Assembly (NCBI GenBank): GCA_030018895.1
Contig: JASEHM010000001.1
Location: 1 to 64,000, forward strand
From: Candidatus Omnitrophota bacterium
GTDB taxonomy: Bacteria; Omnitrophota; Gorgyraeia; Gygaellales; Profunditerraquicolaceae
Direction of reading: 5' to 3'
DNA length: 64,000 nucleotides
Shown: piece by piece, positions 42,001-54,000 of the stretch
Layout of the letters: each line of letters starts with the position of its first letter
Numbering within the stretch: the stretch's first letter is position 1
Made by a program: the position numbers and the translations under genes
The notes under the pieces: generated by a model
Told to the model about the DNA's origin: nothing
Databases searched by the model: none
Seen by the model: the letters and a program-made list of their open reading frames with translations, nothing else

Positions 42001-45000
42001 CTGCCAGAATCTTCCCTGGCTTAAGTCAGCAGATTTTAGAGCAAGGAAAGCAAATAGATGACTTGGATAGAGAGCTCTTTGACTCTATGAATGATATCTG
42101 GGGCTTCTTACAAGGACATACTGCCCCAGTTCCTGTTGCCTGGCTGAAAGCTTTAGAAGCAGAACGCCTCTTCTCTATGACTGATGCCTACAGTAAACCC
42201 GCCACTGAACTGATGCAACAGAGAAGAGAAGGATTGATGAGGAAGTTGAAGAAAACCTCATCCCCTATTTCCACCCCTATTTCTAACTTCTCAGATATAA
42301 AGACATTAATAAAAGCTTGTAGAAATGCAAATCCACAGGCAAAAATATTTGTTCCAGAGAAATCGAGTTTTGGAAAACTCTCTTTAAAAGAAATTCTCAG
42401 TTTAACAACCTCCAGTTCCCTGATACTTTCCTTAGAATCTAGACTAGTAGCAGCCATCGCCAAGAAGAATTCTTTTATCCAAGGCTCCAGCCCGCTTTCA
42501 GAAGTTATCCTGCCTGGTTTAACGTGGGGATTTTATGTTTTTGAGATTCGCGAATCAAAGGTAGGTGGAATTGCCGATGTCGCTGAAGGCCTTCCGGAAG
42601 CAATAGTAAGGGCTAAGACGCTTGATGGAAAGCCTCATACAGTTTATCGGGTGACCCCGTATTATAGAGATATATTCACTATGACTAATAAAATTCGTTT
42701 GGAAGACCAGAAATTAGTAGCTCAACTATGCATTCCTTATCAGCACCAAATAATTACTGTGGATGTATATAAAAGATTGCATGTTTCTAATATGGTTGAT
42801 TATCTGCTTGTAAACGAAATATTTAGCCGCCCATATGATAAATCAGATACCAAGAATCAAACTGAATCTGAAGAAGAGGTAGTAATATTTAATATTGTTT
42901 CAGCAATACTCATTATTTTAGGGGAAACTCAACCTGATGTGCTGCTTCTATCAGATTGGCAGACAGGTTTACTGCTTTCCTATTTAGAAGAAAGTGTTTC
43001 AGAGCCAACCGCGATATTAAGGAAGGTTGTTGTTAAGACAGAGAAAGGCAATGTTTCTGGTGAAGAATTAGTAAACGAATTTGTACGTTTAAAAGTATAT
43101 GAATGGATGATACCGATTTGTTGGATTAATAATGAAGCTTATAGAGGGCAATTTCCTGTAAAAAATAGAGCGGACTTTAAGGCAAAAACAGGATTAGTTT
43201 CTCAGCATGGCTTTGAGTATGCAAGATGGATTACCCCAACAAGAGAAAGCGAACAATTTATGATTATGCTTAAGTTAGGGATAGAAAGCACTAATCGTTG
43301 TGGAGGAAAAATAGTCACAGTTAGCCAGGCTTATGCCAGAGAAATTATGGGTATAAACCTTAAACCAGAAAATCATCCTGGGATGCTTCACGGTATTTTA
43401 AAAAGAACAGAGGTTACAGGAATACTAAACGGCACTCCTAAAGAATGGAAATACATTACGGATTTAAAACAGAAGAGAGAGGCGAAGCGGTTGTTACAAG
43501 AAATATTAGAGTTAGATAAGTTTGCCTCTGCAATGTGCGGAGGGGAAATAGAACGATTAAAGCGAAAAAATTTTTGCTGTTTGGGAAAACGCTTGCGTTT
43601 TAGTTATAGTTATCTTAGCTCCTTGCCTTCTGGCTCCTTATTATACCTCGCCGTGGCTGGTGGGATACAAGGCGTTGTTGGTTCAAGCCAGAGGGCAGGG
43701 AGTTTTTTGATAAAGGAGTTTATTAATAAGGTAAAAAAATTATTACCACAAAAAGGAGGCGCAGGATGTATAGACTCAGAGAGGTGCAGATTAGGTCTTT
43801 TGAGGTGTTGCAGGAAAACAAGGGAATTTTTGTTCTGGCAGGGTTTCCGGGTTGGCATTCTACTTATGATTTCCTTATTCAGTCTAATGGAGAAGTTAAG
43901 GGAAGAACACACGATAATTGGCAGCTCCTTACAGATGAGACAGCTGAGATTATTAAAGGGAAGTTTAAAGAGGTACTTACAAGGAATTGATTTAGCGTTT
44001 GAAAGCAGCTCGGCGAGGTTGACGCAGGCACAGAAAAGAGTTACTAACTCGCCGTTAAGGTTGGAGAAAGAAACAGAAAAGATAAACAAAAATTTGAATG
44101 AGCTTACGAAAAATGCAGTGGCATTATCAGACCAAAAAAAATTTTCAATTGAGGAGGATATACTTCTTATTGAGACTAACCTTAAGGAAATAGGGCGGTT
44201 GGGGTCTTTAGCAGAAGATTCACAAAAAATAGAAAATGACATTGATTTTATTCAATTACTCAATGAGGTAATAGATGATTTTAAAAAGAGGTTTCCTGAT
44301 ATTACTTTTGTGGTTGAGAATAAGGCAGATGAAATTAAATTACCTGGTATTCGAAAAATAATAGAACACATCTTAAGGGAAATTTTCCAGAACAGTGTTA
44401 AGCATGAAGGTAAACAGATTAATATAGAGATTTCAAGAACAGAAGGCAAAATAGAGATTAGTATAGAGATTAGCATAATTGATAATGGTGAGGGTATTTC
44501 TAAAGAGAAACTGGAGAGGATTCGTAAAGTTTTGGCGCAGGCAGATACAAAGCAAAGCGAAAAAGAGAGTAGGGGCAGAGGCCTTTCTTATTTAAATAAA
44601 CTTCTTTATGAGTACACTTTAATTGAAGAAAACCTAGAAATATATTCTGAAGGTGAAGGCAAAGGCACAAGGGTAAGATTCTTTTTACCTTTAGCTCAAG
44701 AAAAATACAGGGTGCCAGATATTCATAATCGGATAAAATTTATTATCCATGAGATAAACAATATTCTATGTACAGTGCAAAAAGCTTTTTTAAATGAAAA
44801 AAATACTGTGTTGGCAGATGCAACCAAAGGCACAATTTTAGTAGTGGATGATGAAGAAAACATTTGCGTCATATTACAAATGTGTTTCGAACAAGTTGGT
44901 TATACGGTTGTTACTGCTGCCACAGTAGAACAAGGATTGGAGACTTTCAAAGAAAGGCAGAAAGAAATAGGATTAGTTTTAATAGATTATACATTACCTG

Positions 45001-48000
45001 GTGGAGATGGATTACAATTAACAGGGAAGATTAAAGAGGTTTCTAAAGATATTCCTATATTTATTATGACAGGAAGGAGTCTACGCGAAGAAGATATTTT
45101 AAACTCAGGAGCAAAAGAAGTAATTCCTAAGCCTTTTAAATTTGAGGAATTACTAAAAAAGGTAGAAGAAGCGGTAACAGTTCAGCGTTCAGAAGTAAAT
45201 CAGGGTGTCATTCTCGCCCCCGTTTTCACGGGGGTAAACTCCAGCGGGAATCCAAAGATGGTTGACAGAATGGATGCCAGTTTTCACGGGTATGACAAAA
45301 ACGGGAGGCGAGAACTTCCGGAAGCTGAACTGTTACAAGAAGCGGTATCTTCAGCAGTAGAGATTGTTAAAATGTTGTCATTGCGAGCCCGCCACACTTT
45401 GTGGCGAGGCGAAGCAATCACTTTTTTGAGATTGCTTCTTGCTTCGGTTTCGCCTCGCAATTGCAATGACGCGAAAATGGATTTTTTCAGCGTTTTCCTA
45501 GAATATCACTTGATACAACAAGCCTTAAAGGGTTTTTTCGGTCGACTTAATTCAGACTTTTCTAAACAACTTTTAAGCTCTCGCCAAACAATTCCTTTAG
45601 CAGGTTCTCCTTTTACAGAATTAGTTTCTAGTTCTTTGTTTGTTTTTAGTCTAACAGAGGCTATTAAGTTGATTCAGATTTTTGTTAAGGAGAAGGAAGG
45701 GGCTGAGATTGGAGAGAAGATAGGGAGCCTTAGTTCTGAAGAACTAAACGTCCTTACGGAAGCGATTATTGCTTGGAAAGAGTTGGAAGAGATTGAAGTA
45801 GGAGAGAAAGAAAAGAAAAGATTCATTGATATCTATTCTTCTAATTGCCAGTTCAGTAGTTTTGTTGGTTTTTTAAAAGATGCTATGCAGTCAAGGTTAG
45901 TAGAGCAGAGGGCAGAAAGAGAAAGTATTCTTTATGAAATTGTCGAGGAAATTGGGAAATTAGAGGGGGTTAGCCCGGATAAAATAGAGGAAGAGTTCGC
46001 TAGATTTAAGATGAAGGCATTAGAGGAGCTTCTTAAGGCATGGGGGTATAGCTATGAGATAGATGAGGAAGATAACTTAAGCCTTATTTGTTCAACAGAT
46101 GGACTAAAGGAGTCGAGTTATAAATTAACACCGCGAAAGCCTAATGACCCGGAAAAGAGTTTTCTTTGGGATTTTCTTAAAAAGTATTGGGAGCAGAAAA
46201 ATACCCTTTCTGGGCAAAAGAAATTATTGGAAGGATTTAAGAAAAAATTGCCTATAGAGATAGTAGAAGTAATTATCTGGGATGGCGTTTTTCGGGGGCT
46301 ATGGATTAAAGATAGATTCGCCTTTCTTAAGAAATTTTATCCGGAAAAAGTAGATAATGGAGTTTTAGATCAACTTGCCTCTGGCCATATCTTCTCAAGA
46401 TTACAAAATATTTGCCTTCCTCAAAATTTAAAAGACGACTTAACTTGTTATCAAGGAGTTTTGCCTAAAGAGCTTATTTTTCTCCTTCCTCTCCCGGGAA
46501 AAGGAAAATATATTTATATGTTACATAACTGGGCTCAGGCCAGTATTGAAAATAAGCAATTTATCCCTCTAATTAAAGAAAAAAAGATTTTTTTCTATTT
46601 GTTTAGGGCAATAGATGTCATTATTAGAGAAAAGGAAAAGATAAAACAAAGGATAACTGATAGCCGTACAGGTTTGTATAATGCCTGGTATTTAAAAGAA
46701 GAGCTGGAGAGACAAATAGGTTTGGCCAAAAGGCATGATAATCCCCTGGCGATATTAATGCTGGACATAGATCATTTTAAGAATTTTAATGATACATATG
46801 GCCATTTAATAGGCGATATGGTTTTAAAGTATGTTGCTGAGGTGTTTAAGAGGATGGCAAGGAAAACGGATATTGTTTGCCGTTATGGCGGGGAAGAATT
46901 TATGATTATCCTGTCTAACGCGGATTTAGAAGGAGGGGTGGTTGCCGCAGAGAGAATTAGGGAGGCGGTGAAAGAAATGAAAATTAAAAATATTAATGAA
47001 AAAATAACTATAAGCATTGGCGCAGCTTCTTTAGATAAGAGTTTAAGAAGTATCTCTGACTCTGAACAATGCCAAAAGGCATTTATTAAAGAGGCTGATC
47101 AGGCGGTTTATATAGCCAAGGCAAAGGGGAGAAACCGAACAGAATTTACTATAAAACAGGTAATCCCTTATTTAGAGCCGGAAGAAGAATTATTTCCTGA
47201 GAAGTCTGTTTCTCTTTTGTATAAGGTGAAGGCGGAGTTCAAAGGAGGCAAGGAAGGGGAGAAATATACAGCATTGGAAAGGTGCTATATTATTAAGCGG
47301 CCTAAGCTGACTGTGCGCGATAATCGAGGCGAAAGGCTTTTGATAGAGAAGGTTGATGATATGCTTTTAGAAGAATTTGCTTATTGGGTTAGCCAAAAAG
47401 CAGGGTTGGGCTGGAAAAAAGATGGAAGGATTTTTCCTGTTGCCGAGGTGATTCAGAATGAAGAAATTTTAGAGAAATGCTGGATAGGAGCAGGGAATGA
47501 GGCGGCGGTAATCATTGAGGAAATACCGGATATTAAAAAAAAAGAAATAATAGTGGATTCTCTTCTGAAAAGGAACCTTACTAAAGAAGAAAAGGAAGAT
47601 ATCTGTGATATTATTATTCTTCATGCCTATTTGGCTAGCCAGGATTTAGAAACCCACCTTATATTATTTGATGAGGAAAATAGGATTGGCACCCTTGATT
47701 TGGGAGCAGGGACATTGTTTCATTCGCGAAATCTTAATTCTATTTTGGAAGAACTTTTGAGTTACGTATCTCCTTTTATAAAAAAAGGGATAATAACAGC
47801 GAACGGCCTTGAAAAGTCTATTAAAAAGATAGAGCAGAATATTACTCGCAAGGATTTAGAAGAATTTTTTCAGGTGCTTAGGCAGAGGCGTTTACTTGAT
47901 AAAGGCTACGAAAAAAAAGCAGTAAAAGAATTATGGGAGCGGATTGCAAAACTACAGGGTTGCCTAGAATGGTATTTTGGCCTTAAGGAAACCTCAAAAG

Positions 48001-51000
48001 AGTATATTTGGAATATTGAAAGGCTATCAGAGAAAGAAAATTTTGAGCCACTTTTTTTAAAGCAATATATCATAAGGGCGATAGAGAGAATGGAGAGAGA
48101 AGGCCTTCTTAAAAGAAGCTTTAAAGAGTTAGAGATAGAAAATTTATCTGAGGAAATAACAAAAGTAGAGATTAGGTATCTTTCTTTTGAAGAAGATATT
48201 TTGATTAATAGATTAAAATTTAAACTTATTTTTGGTGATGCGGTAGAGCATCAAGCAGAATTAGTCTTAACCCTGTATGTGAATAAGGGTTTTGGTGTAT
48301 TAAAAGAGAGCTTAGATATTTCTTATATGGCTGAGGAAATAAAAAAAGAGGTTTCTTTAAAAGAACCTCATGACCGCTGGCTCTGGGAGCCTGTTGGGCA
48401 TTATCTTTGCTTAACCTTATCTGCCGCTTCAGCAGTGGTTTTTATAAATAGACTTATTACACAAAGATTTGGCAGGAAAGTAGGCTCTTGTCTTTTGTCT
48501 GTTAATTCGCCAATAAGAGGGCCCAATAATATATCAACGGATGAGCGTAAAAAATTTTCGGGAATTCCTAAAGAAGAAAAAATTAAGCTTATCAAAGAGT
48601 GTTATGGCAATTGTCGGGAGATTGCTAAAGCTGTTAAAGAATTGGGTGTTGAGATAACTTTTCAAGGGGTTGCAAGTTATATTCAGGGGGAGGAAGAGTT
48701 AAAACAGATTTGTATTGAGGCAAGAAAAAATCGTCCTTCAAGAGACATTAGAAAGCTTATTTTGAAACGTTGGAAGGATGAGAAATCAGGCTCAAGAAAG
48801 ACTTTTATTGCGGCAAGAAAAAATCGTCTTTTAGGAAAATCTAAAGCACCTATTTTGGAATCTTTGGATAGTGTAATTGCAGAATGGATAAAGAATGATT
48901 TCCAAAAAACTCCAGAGTTTTTTATTAGCGATAGAAATGAAGAAGATCTTCTTGCTCTCCCTGATTTGTTAATAAAGTGTTTTAAAACTGCTCAGACGCG
49001 ACGCCAACGCGATAATTTAGCTAAGGCTGTTGAGTATGCCAGGTGCGTTTTGCGCTTACCTTCTTGTGATTGGCCAAATTACTATGGTTTAATAAAGACA
49101 AAAGAAGACGCAGAAGGAGACTTTCTTGGCTTATTACAGGTAGTTTTAACTACTCAAGATGAAGAGGAGCGAATAACTGCAAGGATTCGCCTTGTTGATA
49201 TCATTGAGATTATTCCAGAAAAGTATAAAATTTTCTTAGTGGGCTATGAATTTGCAACGGATCCTAAAATTAAGGATAGGTATAGCGAACTAATAAAATT
49301 TGGTATTGAACCATTTATATATTCGTCCCGCCTTAAGGCGGGGGGCTTTAGTATTTTGCCCCAAGAAACCTCTCTTATGGCGAGGGAGAGCTTCATAATT
49401 GCTAACCAGGATGTTGAAAACTACCAAGACCTATTTAAGCGGATAGCCGGATTGTTTATATCTTTGCCTTACTTTAAGATGGGGCAGAGTTTCATTGGGG
49501 CTTCGCAGACTCAAAAAAATAATCTTCTAAGTAGCCTTAATTCTATTAGCATATATGTGCCTAAACATATTGCCAGTCTAGGAAATCTTGATCTCAGTCT
49601 CAAATGCTTTTATTGTGTTGAAACTGTTTCTCAGAGAAATACATTATGTTTTGTGATTAAGAATATTATCCGCGTGATTGGGCCTGGAAATATTCATTCT
49701 GATTGTATTGAAAAAATAAAAGAGCTTCTCTGGGATAATTGGCCTCAAGGAAAGACGATTTTCTTTGCTTCAGAAGCAGTGCTTAGGGAGAAATTTGACT
49801 TATTGAAACTAGGAAGGGCAGGCTCTGCAATAAGCATGCCCAATAGGGCTATTCTTTGTTTAATTTTGCTGCTCTTGTCATTGCCAAATCGCAGTTTTGG
49901 CCAGATTGGGACATCTGCAGAAATATCTCTAGGAACATCTCCAGGAATATCCAAGGAAATATCTGTGAGAACATTTACAGAAGCGCCCCAAGGGTATCAA
50001 GATAAATACAAAGAACCAGTAGTAAATAAGCGGCTCCAGAAAGAAATAGAGCGGGCTTTGGAGCCAAAGAATGTAAAAAGGACAGAATATGCAGCAAATA
50101 ATCCAACAAGACTAAAAAATTCAAAGTCGCTTCCTATAAATTGCGGGGCTTTGCTTAGCTGGTTTTCATCTATTATATTTGAGGGCATAGTGAGTAATCA
50201 GGTAAATGCGATTATAAAATTAGGCCTTTTTGGTGCGGGTTGGACATTGCCAATAAACTTATGGAAATCCGGATGGGAAATATCGTATAAAATGGAAAAT
50301 AATCTTCCTTTAGAAGAACAAATTGTTTTGCATGCGCTGGAACAGGCCATAGAAGAAGAGTATCAGAGGCTTTGTAAGAATAAGGAACTCTCTACTAGAA
50401 ATATAATGAGTATTCTTAGAAATGAAAAGATTCAGATCAGAGAATATCTTCCTGATAGCTGGAAGGATTTAGCTAATGTGTATAAAGGGAGCCTGAAAAA
50501 TATTTATTGGCAGATTTTTGAAAAAGTAGAATTTCCTCATTATTTTCTTAAAGATATAAGGCCTTTGTGTGTCCTGTGTTTTTATTATCCGGATTCACTA
50601 TATCTAGCAGATGCTTCTTTAAAGGGCAAAATAGTTAAAAATGATGTAGTCGGTTCTGTTGAGCAATCTATGAATAATTTTAGGAATACCCATGTGGGAA
50701 TGGTGGTTGAAACAGAAAAAAAAGAGTTTTTTCATCCAGCAGGGACGCAAAAGATCGCTTTAAAGGAATTTTTAAAACAAAAATATGGCTTACAAAAGGA
50801 CTCTTCATTAGATGCCCTGCTTATTTATTCCTTATATCAAGGAGAATACAAAGAGATAATATTAAATGAAGAAGGGGAGGGATTTTGTTTTGTTGATCAG
50901 GCTATTAATTGTCCTGTTATCTGGAAGCCTGGGGTATGTATAAAAGTAATTTCTCAGATTGTTATTCATGAATTTGCAGGAAAAGCAAGAATAGAGAATT

Positions 51001-54000
51001 TAGCTAAAACTATTGATGACGACAAAGAAGGATTTAAGTTATGCGCGGTAATAAGGCTGGATGAAAAAAGAATCGAAGAGCTGTTTAATGAACAGGGCAA
51101 CAACAGCCTAATAGATACGCCCCCTAAAAAAACAAATTCGCCGCTATATAAACAGCTGCCTTGTTTTTCGTCTTCTCCTGTAAGAACTTTCGCACATAAC
51201 CCTGCTGAAGAGTTAAGCGGTGAGGGTTCTAAATTAGAAGAAGGTATAAGAGAAACTGGTGAGTATAAAAAAAGAATGAGGCATATTAGAATAGTGGATT
51301 TTAAAAGAGAGATTATAAAAAAAGATTTTATGAAAATAGATCCGGAATTAAAAAGCGCTCAAGTGGATGAGATAAATATTTTGGAATTAGGAAAAGGGCA
51401 GGAGTTTATTTTTAAAGATGTTTTGCCTATAGGTGAACTTTATGAATTATGCAATATTTCGGCTCGTTTGGCTGCAAGGTCTTTGAGATATTTAAGTAAG
51501 AATAGGAATAACTTTAATATTTTTAGAAAGGTATTGGCTGATTTGCAATGGATACGGAGAATTTTAGGAAAAGATCTTAAGTATTTTTATTCAGTATCTT
51601 GCGCAAGGACAAAACCTGGTCAGGCTGGATTGGAGCCAGGAGAGATACTTGGTTATGGAGAAAATAAGATTTGCATGGTTTATTTGCCTTTAGAGTTTTC
51701 CCAGGGATTAATTACTTCTGGCTGGATGGGAACAACAATTGGGTTTTTGTTTGCCAAAGATATAAAAAACTTGCCGCCAGGATACTTTTTTAAGGTAGTA
51801 ACTCCTAAGAAGATAAACCTAAGCGAGATTTTAAAAAAACATTACGGTAAAAAAGATTTCTGTTCTTTGGTATTTAAGGAAATAAAGAAAGAAATACCTG
51901 AATTTAGGCCGCTTGTTTTGTTTAGAGAGTACAATCTTCCCGTAATAGAAGCGATATCCGGAGAAAAGGTAGAAGATTATTCAGCATTAAAGAAACGGCT
52001 GGAACGTAACAAGGGAAGGCTTTGGTATAAGGGTATGCTTCTGGTGCTAAATGATGATTGGTCAAGATTAGATTTAGGATTAGGGGAGAAGGTTAATGGG
52101 GTTATGGGTATAGGAGGCATGCCTCAGGCATTGTGGTCAGCAGCGCAAATATTAAAATTAGAAAAAAAGAATTTAGATTTTGCCGGTTTTTTTGTAACTG
52201 AAAAAGGCGGGTTGCCCTGGGAAAACACTTTTTTACTTGAAGAAAAAGAAATATTCAAACGATATGGAATAACCTTGGATACAGTTTTTAAGGCAAAAGA
52301 GTTGATTCCCTGCCTGCCAGAGGAAATATTAATGATTCTGAGCGTAATAACCCCTTATCGTTTCAAAGATAAGATTATCCCTGGGCCAAAAATAGATGAT
52401 AGCGGAAAAGAGACAGTTCATATAGTAATGGTAGATATAGATGGAGGTATATTAGACATCCCTGTAACTTATACAACAGGGATTTGTTTTAATCGTAACG
52501 TTAAGAAGATTTTAAGCCTTGCTGAATTTGGTTTATTTTTTCCGGGGCTAGAAGAACTTAAGAAACTAAAAGGCCTTAATTTGTCTTTTATAGAATATCG
52601 AATATTAAGGTATTACCTCTTAGGATTATGGAGTTTAAATTTTAGCCGAAAAGACCCTAATCAAAAAGCTTTAAAAAGTTTTGAGCAGGCCATTGAATTA
52701 ATAATAAAACATAACATTAAAATATTCAAAGGGTTGAATTTATCAGGAAAAATAGCCAGGATTTACCAATTTTTAAGAGATGAAGAAGACAGAAAGGGAA
52801 ATCTTGAGAAAGCCTTAGAGTCTGCTGAGCTGGCAGTTAAGCATAAAACAGATTTGGAAACAGTGAGGAGGTATTATCGTTTATTGTTAAAAGATGTTGT
52901 ATCCGGCTATAAAAATGAGAGTGATTTAGAGAAGGGTTTAGAAAAGCTGTCCCAGCTCAAATGTCCTGGCTTAGAAAACAAAGATAAAGATTGTTTATTT
53001 TTTGCTTTCTTGCTAGAGACATTCCTTTTAGAAAAGCATCCTCTTGAACAGGTTAAAATTGTAAAGGGGCTATTAAGATATAAGCAGGAGCAGATAGGAA
53101 AAGATGGCAGATTAGTAGATTCATTTTTAAAAAATAACAACCCGGGCATTATTTCTTGGATTAATAATCTTCAGGAAAATTTTATGTTTAAGATATTAAA
53201 CTTTCGTTTCTTGGAGAGGCTGGGATATTTTCCTGTTACAGATACTCAATTGAACCATTTTTCTCGAGAAGTTCAGGACTTACTGGATGCGCATCTGGAG
53301 TTGGGCATGATGCCTCAAGAGGCAGTCTTTTCTTTAGGAAGCATGTATTATTTGCAAGGAATATTTTTGCTGGCTTTAGATTATAAAGAAATGGCAAGAA
53401 AAAATATCAACAAGGCTATTGACCAATTTGGTTTAATTATATTTAAAAAGGGGGGTCCTTTTGGGCTGATGGCATACCAATTAATTCTAGAAATTCATCA
53501 AGAGATGCCGTTATTCTTTGGCCAGCTTATTCACAATGGTGGAATGGAATTAACGTTAGATGGGTTAGCTGAAAAGTATGGGAAACATTGTCCTGAAGAG
53601 ATTATAAAAGGCCAGACAGAGTTCATAAAGAATTTGACAGAACAGTCCCAGTCGGAGAATGAACTCGCAACTTCTTCTTCTGCAAGGAGTTGTGTAGAAA
53701 CGGTACTATTAAATTCACTAAACTCTTCAAGCCCTGTTAAGCGGGTAGGTCCTGTTGGATCCGTCTCGAAATTTGAGTCTCTGCTACGAAAAGAGTTGGC
53801 CGCGATGAAGGATTCCGGGGGAACGAAGTTGTACCCGTCCAATGTGTCGCGTCAGAATAGGGTCACGATTGCGCCGTGTCGGGTGGATAGGGTCACGATT
53901 AGTAAAGAGGCCCGGGAGATATTCAAAAATGCAAGGCCCAAGTCCAGCCAGCCGTCGATCATGTCGGAAAAAGACCTTAACGGCAATCTTGATTTCATAT

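Noticed and set aside
43619..43700. tRNA gene (GGTTCAAGCC looks like a T-loop)
   Set aside because: No D-arm, anticodon stem or acceptor stem of proper length could be formed. The arms pair as one long hairpin instead.
43610..44242. Minus-strand ORF of 210 codons
   Set aside because: It is antisense to the embedded small gene and histidine kinase lead-in, Ser/Leu/Phe-rich as expected of an antisense shadow, and has no ribosome binding site or domain.
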